From contig JADKDT010000012.1 in assembly GCA_016714465.1 (NCBI GenBank), forward strand, positions 29,104-93,103: a stretch of DNA of 64,000 bases. Reading direction: 5' to 3'. Origin of the DNA: Candidatus Brachythrix odensensis. GTDB taxonomy: Bacteria; Chloroflexota; Anaerolineae; J036; Brachytrichaceae. The notes beneath the pieces were generated by a model. That model did no database searches and was not told the origin of the DNA. It saw nothing but the letters and a program-made list of their open reading frames with translations. Position 1 is the first letter of the stretch; every line of letters begins with the position of its first letter. Positions 35,820 through 43,853 of this stretch are shown here, piece after piece. Position numbers and translations under genes: made by a program.

Positions 35820-37322
35820 TCAGCCGGTCTGCAGCCGCGCAATCGCCCGGTCCAGGCGTTCGAGGGTGAGCGCGCGCCCGAGCGCATTGATCATCCCGAA
35901 CAACGGCGGGGTGACCTGCTTGCCACTCACCGCGTTGCGCAGCACGGTGAAGAGCTGGGTCGGTTTGAGATTCAACTCGGCGCCCAGATCGCGCAGGGTC
36001 TTCTCGATCGCCGGTTCGCTGAACTCGCTCAGGGCCGCCAGCTCCGAACGCGCGGCCCGCAGGGCGGCCAGCGACAGGTGCTGCTCCATCTTCGGGCCGA
36101 TCAGCATCTCGACCGGCGGGGTCGGGATGTCATTGAAGAAGAAGTCGACCAGATCGGCCGCCTTGGTCAGCCGGTCGAGGCGGATCTGGATCAGCGGGAT
36201 CAGGCGATGCAGGCGGTCCACTTTGGCCGGCGTGTCGACGGCGACCCCGGCCTTCTCGAGGAAGGGCAGCAAGCGTTGGGCGAGATCCTCCGGGGCGAGC
36301 ATCCGGATATGCACGCCGTTCAGCCAATCGAGCTTGGCGTAGCTGAAGATGGCCGGCGACGAGCCGACCTTTTCGAGGGTGAACTTCTCGAACAGCTCGC
36401 TCTGGGTGAAGACGTTCTGCTCGTCGCCCTGTCCGGGCGCCCAGCCCAGCATCGCCAGGAAATTGACCAGGGCCTCGGGCAAGTAGCCCGCCTCGCGGAA
36501 TTCGGTCACACTGGTCGCGCCGTGGCGCTTGCTGAGCTTCTTGCCGTCGTCGCTGAGGACCAGCGGGACATGGGCGAAGCGCGGCAGCTCCCAGCCAAAG
36601 GCCCGCAGGATATGAATATGTTTGGGCGCGCTGGGCAGCCACTCGACCGCCCGGATGACGTGCGAGACCTGCATCAGGTGGTCGTCGACCATCGCCGCGA
36701 GGTGATAGGTCGGGAAGCCGTCCGACTTGAGCAGGACCACATCATCGAGGTTGCCGTTGTCAAAGGTCACCTGGCCCTGGATCATGTCGTCGAGGGTGAC
36801 CGTGCCACGGGTGGGCATCTCGAGCCGGATGACATGCGGCTCGTCGGCCCGCACATCGTCGCGCAGGCGCATGGTCTTGCGGAAGGTGAAGGCCTGCTTG
36901 GCCGCCTGCGCGTTGCCGCGCATGTGATCGAGCTCTTCGGAAGTCTCGTTGGCCCGGTAAGCCAGCCCACGCTCGACCAGCCACTCGGCATGCTGTTGAT
37001 AGATTTCCAGGCGTTGGGATTGCACGTAAGGCGCATACGGCCCGCGCATCTCCATCGCGCCATCCCAATCCTCGTTGGTCTTCATCCGGGCGAGCTCGGC
37101 ACGGGCGGGGCCCTCGTCCAGCTCGACCCCCAGCCAGCGCAGACTCTCGACGATCGAGCGGGCCGAGCCGGGCACATAGCGCTCCTGGTCGGTGTCCTCG
37201 ATGCGCAGGACGAATTTACCGCCGGCATGCCGGGCGGTCAGCCAGGCGAAGATCATCGTGCGGATATTGCCGATGTGCGGCTCGCCGGTGGGCGATGGGG
37301 CGTAGCGGGTGCGGACGTCCAG
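35820..37322 (-). CDS. gltX: Glutamyl-tRNA synthetase (apparent CTG start)
   Basis: A class I synthetase that attaches Glu to tRNA. The signature motifs are present: HIGH as PHIGN (about residues 15-19) and KMSKS as KKLSKRHG (about 261-268). The first ATG (37256) lies after the HIGH motif, so the gene must begin further upstream. Between the TAA of ndk (37329-37331) and the motif the only near-cognate codon in this frame is CTG (37320-37322), next to AAGGGGAA. This gives about 500 residues, normal for the family. Either CTG is used or an ATG/GTG has been lost to a base error. Confidence 0.9.
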   Translation of the reverse strand: MDVRTRYAPSPTGEPHIGNIRTMIFAWLTARHAGGKFVLRIEDTDQERYVPGSARSIVESLRWLGVELDEGPARAELARMKTNEDWDGAMEMRGPYAPYVQSQRLEIYQQHAEWLVERGLAYRANETSEELDHMRGNAQAAKQAFTFRKTMRLRDDVRADEPHVIRLEMPTRGTVTLDDMIQGQVTFDNGNLDDVVLLKSDGFPTYHLAAMVDDHLMQVSHVIRAVEWLPSAPKHIHILRAFGWELPRFAHVPLVLSDDGKKLSKRHGATSVTEFREAGYLPEALVNFLAMLGWAPGQGDEQNVFTQSELFEKFTLEKVGSSPAIFSYAKLDWLNGVHIRMLAPEDLAQRLLPFLEKAGVAVDTPAKVDRLHRLIPLIQIRLDRLTKAADLVDFFFNDIPTPPVEMLIGPKMEQHLSLAALRAARSELAALSEFSEPAIEKTLRDLGAELNLKPTQLFTVLRNAVSGKQVTPPLFGMINALGRALTLERLDRAIARLQTG

Positions 37323-37328
37323 TTCCCC

Positions 37329-37778
37329 TTATTCCTTGAGCCAACCGTCGCCGGCGCGGGTGTAGCTGAGCAGCTCGCCGGGCTGGAAGTAGAGCTTGAT
37401 CTCGCGCTCGGCGGTCTCGGGCTTGTCCGAGCCGTGCACGAGGTTGCGCGAGATATTGAGGCCGAAGTCGGCTCGAATGGTGCCCGGGGCGGCGTTGAGC
37501 GGGTTGGTCGCGCCCATAGTCGCGCGCGAGGCGGCGACGGCGTCCGGTCCTTCGAGGACCATGACGACGACCGGGGCGGAGGTCATGTAGGTGACGGTCC
37601 CCTCGTAAAAGCCCTTGCCCTTGTGCTCAGCGTAATGCTCCTCGGCGAGGGCGCGCGGGATCTGGATGAGTTTCAGGCCAGCCAGGCGCAGGCCGCGGGC
37701 CTCAAAGCGTTTGATGACGTTGCCGACCAGGGCGCGTTGGACGCCGTCGGGCTTGATGATGATGAGAGTGCGTTCCAT
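37329..37778 (-). CDS. ndk: Nucleoside diphosphate kinase
   Basis: A 149-residue Ndk that transfers the gamma phosphate from ATP to other NDPs. It has the N-terminal TLIIIKPDGVQR and the catalytic histidine His115 in NLVHGSD. The length is standard. It lies directly upstream of gltX with six bases between the stop and the likely start, so both are likely cotranscribed. Confidence 0.97.
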   Translation of the reverse strand: MERTLIIIKPDGVQRALVGNVIKRFEARGLRLAGLKLIQIPRALAEEHYAEHKGKGFYEGTVTYMTSAPVVVMVLEGPDAVAASRATMGATNPLNAAPGTIRADFGLNISRNLVHGSDKPETAEREIKLYFQPGELLSYTRAGDGWLKE

Positions 37779-37802
37779 AGTGCGGGGATTATAGGCGACG
37801 GG

Positions 37803-38353
37803 TCATATTCGCAGCCGCGCCACCAGCGCCCCAGCCGCGAGGGCCAGCCCGATCCCCGGCACGGCCAGCCCGATCAGGTTGCCGAGGCCGAAGCGGGGCG
37901 CGCCCGCCAGGATCGAGAGCAGGAAGGGGAACAGCGGCAAGAGCAACCCGCCGACGACAAGGGCCACGGCCGCGATCAGCCAGGTGTACTCGCCCCTGCG
38001 CTTGTTCAGCGCCCGGCGCAGGACCTCGGCCACGCCCCCGCCCAGGATTGGCCCGCCGAAGAAGGCGGCCAGAAAGCCGATGATCGAGCCGCCCACCAGG
38101 CTCAGGGCGAAGCCGCCCAGCATTCCCCCGAAGAACGCGACGACCCCGGTCACGACATAGTCGGCGGGTTTGGCGTTGAAGAAGCGCGCCCGGCGGCCTT
38201 TGACGTAGTTCGGGCAGACATAGCCCACCGGGGTGCGGGTGGCGTCCTCGAGCATCAGGGCCGAGAGCACTTCGCGCAGCGCAGGGTGGTCTCACCGCTG
38301 GCCACATACGGGCACACCTGCTCAAAGGGGACGTCTGGGACGCCGGTCTGCAT
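37803..38353 (-). CDS. Zinc-ribbon membrane protein, one frameshift
   Basis: The start is ATG 38353. The first 33 residues (MQTGVPDVPFEQVCPYVASG, then ETTLRCAKCSRP) form half of a B-box/zinc-ribbon. The rest continues in another frame with RTPVGYVCPNYVKGRRARFFN, the second half, then three to four membrane helices. One missing base at the G run 38258-38260 separates the frames. The CxxC...CxxxxVKG layout matches small membrane proteins of unknown function found in many Chloroflexota and Actinobacteria. It is 24 bases upstream of the ndk start on the same strand. Confidence 0.75.
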
Positions 38354-38363
38354 CAGTTTGTTT

Positions 38364-38423
38364 TCCAAAAGCGATATCCTCCGCCCCGGCGTAGACCAGG
38401 CCAAAGAGGATATCGCTTTTGGA
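38364..38423. terminator. 18 bp hairpin between the dienelactone hydrolase and zinc-ribbon genes
   Basis: The arms 38364-38381 and 38406-38423 (TCCAAAAGCGATATCCTC and its complement) are perfectly paired with a 24-base loop. It lies 11 bases after the dienelactone hydrolase stop on the minus strand and is its likely terminator. Confidence 0.7.
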
Positions 38424-38434
38424 TTGGTATCTGC

Positions 38435-39208
38435 TTAGCCGGCGGGTGTGGCGTGGATGAAGGCCAGCAGGCGCCCCCACGCGTCGGCCGAATCGGCGGC
38501 GAAGTCCTCGGCCCGCCGGTCGAAGAAGCTGTGCGGCGCGCCTGGGTAGATCGTCAGGGTGTGCTTGACCCCGGTCTCGTCGAAACGCGCATCCAGATCC
38601 TGCACCGCGCTCTCGGGGATGCCGGTGTCGGCCCCGCCAAAGAAGGCTTCGACCGGATAGGCCACCCGCGGGGCGTTGTCCAAGGCGGTCCCGGCCCCGC
38701 CAAAGTCGCGGCTCAGCCCGGCGTAGAAGGGGATCAGCCCGGCCAACTTCAGCTCGCGGTTGGTCCCGGTCAGCAGGGTGAACGAGCCGCCCATGCAGAA
38801 GCCGACCACGAAGACGGCCGCGTCGGCGGCGACGTTCTCGCGCAGCCAGGCCAGCCCGGCTTGCACGTCGAGGGTGAAGTTGGACAGTTTGAGCTGCTGC
38901 ACATGCGGCCAGAATTCAAAGCCCTCGGCCCGGCTGGTCAGGCCGGCCGTGCGCCCGAAGTAGTCGATGGCCAGGGCCGGGATGCCGACCTCGGCAAAGC
39001 GAATGGCCAGGTCGCAGTAGAACTGGTGCAGCCCGCGCACATCAGGGTAGATCAGGACCGTTTTGCGGGCGGGAGGCGCGCCGACCGGCAGGGCGGCGAA
39101 GGCGTGGAACTGATTGCCGTCCGAGGCGGTCAGGGTGATCTGCTCGCCGCGGGTCTGGCCGGCCGAGCCGGGCGGCAGCGGGGGGCGGGCATTGTCGTCA
39201 TAGCACAT
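38435..39208 (-). CDS. Dienelactone hydrolase family protein
   Basis: A 257-residue alpha/beta hydrolase of the dienelactone hydrolase family. The catalytic triad is Cys138 (VGFCMGG), an aspartate in GGADTGIP and a histidine in APHSFFDRR. The cysteine nucleophile is the hallmark of the family, which opens lactone rings such as dienelactone. It is a stand-alone gene with no aromatic-degradation partners, so the natural substrate is open. Confidence 0.92.
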   Translation of the reverse strand: MCYDDNARPPLPPGSAGQTRGEQITLTASDGNQFHAFAALPVGAPPARKTVLIYPDVRGLHQFYCDLAIRFAEVGIPALAIDYFGRTAGLTSRAEGFEFWPHVQQLKLSNFTLDVQAGLAWLRENVAADAAVFVVGFCMGGSFTLLTGTNRELKLAGLIPFYAGLSRDFGGAGTALDNAPRVAYPVEAFFGGADTGIPESAVQDLDARFDETGVKHTLTIYPGAPHSFFDRRAEDFAADSADAWGRLLAFIHATPAG

Positions 39209-39261
39209 GGTTCTTCTCCTGTAATGTCGGCGCGGTTTCTAGTTTTGCGATGATAGCCGAC

Positions 39262-39512
39262 CATGACTGTTGCAAAGTCCCTTGACATTTCCGCATATAC
39301 CCTCAGCAAGCATCCTGAGCGGAGCGCGGCCCCGGAACGAGTCGCCCACAGTGTGTACTCCGCGCGCAGTCGAAGGACGCTTGCGCTTGGAAAACAGGCC
39401 TGTGGCGCATCCTTCGACTGCGGGCGGCCGGGTTTGTCCAGGTCAGGCTCGTCCGATCCGCCGCCCTTCGCTCAGGATGCTTGCCCGAAATTGGGACTTT
39501 GTAACAACCATG
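39262..39512. mobile_element. MITE-like element, copy 2, with 10 bp target duplication
   Basis: A 251 bp element with 20 bp terminal inverted repeats (CATGACTGTTGCAAAGTCCC at 39262-39281; right end 39493-39512, 17/20 match to the complement). It is flanked by a perfect direct repeat GATAGCCGAC (39252-39261 and 39513-39522). The interior is not related to that of the element at 17063-17265. It contains another palindrome (GCATCCTGAGCGGAGCG near 39309 and CGCTCAGGATGC near 39470). No open frame in it looks like a protein gene. Confidence 0.88.
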
Positions 39513-39637
39513 GATAGCCGACAACCAAAACGCCGAAAAGGGCCATAATGGAAGTGAACCCGCATGCAGGCGCATGCGGCGGTGTCCAAACAGCCCCGTA
39601 TCGCACGATGCGGGCGCCGCAGACAAGGAGGTGGTCC

Positions 39638-40063
39638 ATGTCTACGGAGACAAACGAGACGATCGTAAAGCGGTTTATTGAAGCCGCGAACGCGCGGGAT
39701 GTGGCCCGGCTGAACGAGATCCTGACGCCCGAGCTGGCGCATCGCTGGCGGCAGTCCGTTTTGCCCTGGCTGCACGGCACGTTTGCCGGCCACACGATGA
39801 TGATCAAGAGCATCATCGGGTGCAACGACAACGTTGTGGTGCGGATCACCACGAGCGGGTTGCATACCGGTGAGTGGCACGGCATCCCGGCCACCAACAA
39901 GCCCTGGGCCAATGACGGGGTCTACTTCATGCGGATCGCCGGCGGGCGGATCGTGGAACTCGAGTCGCTCTTCAACGAGCTCGATCATGTGCGGCAGCTT
40001 GGGGTCACGCTCACGCCGCCGGAACGCGCCCGCGAGAAGGCGGGCAACGGCGAGATGTTCTGA
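39638..40063 (+). CDS. SnoaL-like polyketide-cyclase-type protein
   Basis: A 141-residue NTF2-fold protein. The ATG at 39638 follows AAGGAGGTGG, a strong ribosome-binding site. It begins MSTETNETIVKRFIEAANAR, has WLHGTFAGHTMMIKSIIG in the middle, and ends with the AGGRIVELESLFNELDHVRQLG segment common to SnoaL/ester-cyclase-like proteins. Proteins of this kind cyclise, isomerise or bind small molecules. The nearest genes give no pathway. Confidence 0.8.
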   Translation: MSTETNETIVKRFIEAANARDVARLNEILTPELAHRWRQSVLPWLHGTFAGHTMMIKSIIGCNDNVVVRITTSGLHTGEWHGIPATNKPWANDGVYFMRIAGGRIVELESLFNELDHVRQLGVTLTPPERAREKAGNGEMF

Positions 40064-40092
40064 GGCTAAACCTCGCGGGCAGGCTAGGCATT

Positions 40093-40192
40093 CCTGAACC
40101 CCGGAGGTAGGCGCCCCTAATCGGACAAACCTCGCGGGTAGGCGCTCAGATCGTTGTGTTGGCGCGGTTCCATGGCGCCTACCCGCGAGGTT
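40093..40192. repeat. Dispersed inverted repeat, family B (two left arms, one right arm)
   Basis: Left arms lie at 40093-40115 and 40128-40145 and a right arm at 40175-40192. The stop codon of the neighbouring hydrolase (40179-40181, TAG) and its last residues TKPRG come from the right arm. Confidence 0.8.
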
Positions 40193-40979
40193 TTGTCGCC
40201 AACGATACCCGCAACCAGGCCTTCAGCGTTGTGTAGAAATCCTCGCGCGCGGCGCGTTCGCGCCAGGGCGAGTGCCCGCAACGTGCCCAACTGACGTACT
40301 CCAGTTGAGGCATCCACGGCTGCAGGCTGGCATGGATCATCCGGCCCGGATGCGGGTCGTCGTCACCGTGCAGCATGAGCGCCGGCGCATCGATCGCGGC
40401 GAAGGCGGCCGGATACACCCCCGCCTCCTGCAAACGCAGCATATCCTGCCAGGTTTCGGCCCCGCCGCGGGCGTCGGCCGGGGGCGAATCGGCATCGTCC
40501 GGAAGGACGTCGACGTCGTAGATGCTGCCCAAAAGCGCCCCCTTGGCCGATAGGCGCGCGTCCGGGTCTGCGATCTCGTCCAGGGCAGCGAGGCGCACCC
40601 GAAACGCGGCATCCATCCGGGCGTCGAGGCGGGCCCGGAATTTGGCCCGCGAGGCCAGGTCAAAGGTGCCGCAGCCGACCAGGGCCAGCGATGCCAGCGT
40701 GCCCGGGTGCGCGGCGGCATAGGCGAGGGCGAGCATCGCCCCCCAAGAGTGGCCGACCAGGGCCGGGCGGGGGTCGCCGCAATTGGCCACGATGGCATGG
40801 AGGTCTGCGATGTGCCGGGCGACGGTCAGGGGCGCGTCATCGGCCCGGCGCTGAAACGGCTCAAGCGTACGAAACTCATCTGCGAGCTCGCGCGCCAGGG
40901 AGGCGGCCGAGCCCGGCGCGCCCGGGCCGCCGTGCAGGACGATGACGATCCGGCCGGACGCGCCATGGGTGCGAAGCAT
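40179..40979 (-). CDS. Alpha/beta hydrolase, proline-iminopeptidase-like
   Basis: A 266-residue alpha/beta hydrolase. The oxyanion-hole segment VLHGGPGAPGS, nucleophile serine in GHSWGAM, aspartate in HGDDDPH and histidine in CGHSPW form the catalytic set. HGGPG is typical of the prolyl iminopeptidase branch. I chose ATG 40979. The stop lies inside a family B repeat, so the final residues are repeat-derived. Substrate unknown. Confidence 0.87.
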   Translation of the reverse strand: MLRTHGASGRIVIVLHGGPGAPGSAASLARELADEFRTLEPFQRRADDAPLTVARHIADLHAIVANCGDPRPALVGHSWGAMLALAYAAAHPGTLASLALVGCGTFDLASRAKFRARLDARMDAAFRVRLAALDEIADPDARLSAKGALLGSIYDVDVLPDDADSPPADARGGAETWQDMLRLQEAGVYPAAFAAIDAPALMLHGDDDPHPGRMIHASLQPWMPQLEYVSWARCGHSPWRERAAREDFYTTLKAWLRVSLATKPRG

Positions 40980-41000
40980 GGGGGGATGATAGGGGATGTT

Positions 41001-41072
41001 CCTGCACCCCGAGGTGGGCGCCTGCAGCTTCATGCGGGCGCGGTTCGTGAGCGCCCACCTCCGGGGTTCAGG
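41001..41072. repeat. Dispersed inverted repeat, family B
   Basis: The arms 41001-41022 and 41051-41072 pair with few mismatches around a 28-base loop whose sequence (GCGCGGTTC) recurs in the 40093 and 46101 copies. It lies upstream of the hydrolase gene start. Confidence 0.8.
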
Positions 41073-41096
41073 ATGACACAACGCTCAAAGCCCATG

Positions 41097-43499
41097 TCAC
41101 ATTGGCCTGCGCCGCGTAGCGCGCGCGGGCAGCGCATCGGGAATCGTCTCGGCCCGCGCGCGCAGGACCGCCTGCGCCTGGGTCAGCGTTGCGCTCGAGC
41201 GCGTGTCACCGGATGCGACGAGCGCGCGCCAGCACGCCCAGTACACCTGCGCCGGCGCTCCGGCCGCCGTGGAGGCATCAGCGGCGAAAGCACTCAGGAT
41301 TTCCTCGGCCCGCCCCCGCACCGCGTCCGGATCGCCCCGCTTCAAGGCGACTTCGACCCGCCCGGACTGCGCGCTCAACCCCGGCAGCGCTCGGCGCTGG
41401 ATGAGATACACCGCGCCGGCAGAGCGATAGCCCGCCTCCGCTTCGTCCAGCCGTCCCAGCCCCAACAGCGCGTTTCCTTCCGCAACGAGGGCGATCGCCT
41501 GCAGGCTGGTGTTGGCGTCGGCGAGGGCAATCGCCAGCCCCTGACGGGCCAGCGCCAGCGCGGCCTCGTTGTCGCCGCGCGCATGCGCGACCTCGCTCAG
41601 GTTGCTGGCAAAGCCGGACTGGCCATACCGGTCGCCGATCGACCGGGCGATGGTCAGAGCCTCCTCCAGGCGGGCCCGAGCCAGGCCGATATCGCCCAGC
41701 GCCAGGGCTAGCAGCCCCAACTCGCCCAGCACGATCTCGACGTTGGGGGGCAGGCCCAACTGCCTGAGAAGGGCCAGAGACGCCTCAAGTCGAGATTCGG
41801 CATCCCCGAAGTGGCAGCGCATGCGGGCAACGACCCCAAGGTTGCTTAGGAGCTTGCCCTCGAAGTGCCGGTCGCCGAGGGTCTGGCACAGCGTGAGGGC
41901 CTGCTCATACCAGCGCTCGCTCTCGTCCAGCCGGTTGCGCCGGCGGGCCAATACCCCCAGCGAGGTCAGACCCAGCATCTCGCCGTACGCATCCTGGATC
42001 GCGCGATGACGCGAGAGGGCCTGCTCGAGGGGTTCCTGAGCCGGGGCGTAGTCCTCCATCTGGAGATGCATCCAGCCGATTCCCCATAGCGCGTCGCCCT
42101 CCAGCCGCGCTTCGGCCGCCTCGCGGGCCGGTCCGAGGGCGTGCTGGTATTTCTCCAGCGCCGCCGGGAAGGCTCCGCGCTGATACAGCAAATGGGCCCA
42201 GGTCAGGCTGGCCCGGGTCTCGATGACGCGCTCGCCCAGGCCCTGGGCCAGGGCGGCCGCCTGCTCGGCGCTGGCGATGGCTTCGTCATACAGGCCGAGG
42301 TTGCCATCCAGGCTGGCCAGGGCGGCCAGCAGACGCCCGCGCAGTTTGCGTTGACGGTCGAGCGATTCGGGAAGGCGCTCGAGCGCGCTGAGCACCCAAC
42401 CGCGCCCAGCATGGAAGACGTTGCTCCGGTCGATGTAGACCAGCAACCCGTCCAACCCGCCGGCGATATCGTCCCAACGTTCCTGGGTGACGGCGCGCTG
42501 CCAGGCCACGGCGAGGTTCCGCTCGTCCTGGCGCAGCACGCGCACAACGATTTGGGCATTGATTTGGCGCAGCGACTGCTCGTGACTTTGCCATAGCCGC
42601 AGGTAGAAGGCGCTGTGCCGGTCAGCCGCCTCGGCGAGTTGTGTTTCACCGTTGGTCGAGACGCCCGCGCGCTCGCGCGCGAACTGGCGGACCAGGTCGT
42701 GCATCGTGAAGCGCTGTTCGGATGCGGGCAGTAGCAGGGCCTGATGGGCCAGGCGATCGAGCGCTTCGGCCGCCCCGCCCAACACGGCCCTTGCCGCCTC
42801 GCGGCTGAACCCGCCCTCAAAAACGGCCAGTTGGGATAGGAGGGCCCGCTCATCCGAGTCCATCCGAGCCCAGGTGTATTCGAGCACTGCCCGCATGCTG
42901 CGTTGGCGGGGCGGGATGTCGCGGCGGGCGCTGGACAGCAGATCGAGGTTGGATTGCAGCGCGCGCAGGATGTCGGCGCAGGGCAGGCTCGCGGCGTGGG
43001 CGGCGGCCAGCTTGATCCCGAGCGGCAGCCCGCCCACCCAGCGGCAGATGGCGATGACATCGGGGAGTTGTCCCTCCAGGTCAAACGAGCCTCCGGCGCG
43101 CGCGGCGCGGTCGGCAAACAGGCGCACGCTGTCGGCGGCCGCGGCCGTCTGTGGATCGTCGGGCACCGGCAGCCCGGGCACCCGGAACACGCTTTCGCTG
43201 TTCAGATCGAGGGCGAGCCGCGACGTCACCAGCACGTGCACGCGCGCCGCCCGGGGGAGCAACTCGACCAGAAAATCGACCGCATCCGTGTCGAGATAGC
43301 GCTCGAAATCATCGAGGATGAGCAGGCAGTCCTTGTCCTTCAGCCAGCTCAGGATCTGGGCTGAGAGCGGCTGCCCGCCTTTGAATGCGAACTGAAAGGC
43401 GTTGCCCATGCGCAGGGCGAGCGCTTCGCGCCCGGGCGGGCCGGTACCCAACACCGCATCGTCCAACGGCACAAACCATATACCATCCGCGAATACCGG
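41097..43499 (-). pseudogene. NB-ARC/AfsR-type ATPase with TPR repeats, N-terminally truncated
   Basis: Recognisable sequence begins at PVFADGIWFVPLDDAV (codons ending at 43499) and runs for about 800 residues. Walker B LLILDDFERYL, a sensor loop VLVTSRLALDL and the GGLPLGIKLAAAHA motif belong to the NTPase of STAND regulators. An all-helical region with TPR-like repeats follows to the end. The P-loop (Walker A) and any N-terminal effector or DNA-binding domain are absent. At that point the opposite strand begins to encode the tail of a surface protein. The gene looks cut by a rearrangement or by a chimeric assembly join. Confidence 0.8.
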
Positions 43500-43853
43500 C
43501 GGACGGCGTTCGAGAAGCCCGCGGGCGAGCGGCTGGAGATCAGCCTGAACGGGCCCGTGACCGCGGTCGCGGATGCGATCACAACGACGCTGGGCGGCGC
43601 GCTGACGGTCAATGTCCTGGCCAACGACCTCAACTCGGATGCAAGCCCGCTCGCGCTGGTCGCGGTCGGCGCCCCGGGCAAGGGCACGGCCGAGATCGAC
43701 GGGCATGCCATCGTCTACACGCCCGAAGCCGGCGCGAGCGGCGCCGACACGTTCAGCTACACCGTGCAAGACGGCGCCTTCAGCGCCGAAGGCACGCTGA
43801 CGGTGTTCATTCCGCCCGGGCGGGTGCTGTATCTGCCGCTGGTGGGGCGGTGA
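43500..43853 (+). pseudogene. C-terminal fragment of an Ig-like cell-surface protein
   Basis: In this frame the codons from 43500 read RTAFEKPAGERLEISLNGPV, then a bacterial Ig-like domain (TVNVLANDLNSDASPLALV, GTAEIDGHAIVYTPEAGASG, DTFSYTVQDGAFSAEGTLTV) and end PPGRVLYLPLVGR. The cadherin/Ig pattern ANDLN...YTP...DTFSYTV is unmistakable, but no start codon or upstream domains exist; the preceding DNA codes for the ATPase on the other strand. The tail LYLPLVGR is typical of exported proteins in this phylum. Its last 47 bases overlap the end of the kinase-like gene. Confidence 0.75.

Noticed and set aside
36078..38438. 786-codon plus-strand frame across gltX, ndk and the zinc-ribbon gene
   Set aside because: It runs antisense through three recognisable genes, which can only be chance in GC-rich DNA.
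39281..39492. Small open frames inside the MITE-like element (about 84-107 codons)
   Set aside because: They span palindromes, show no family features, and have no ribosome-binding site.
41097..43769. Full-length reading of the truncated ATPase from an ATG at 43769
   Set aside because: Residues 1-90 of that reading are Arg/Asp rich and antisense to a clear Ig-like domain; real homology begins only at PVFADGIWF.
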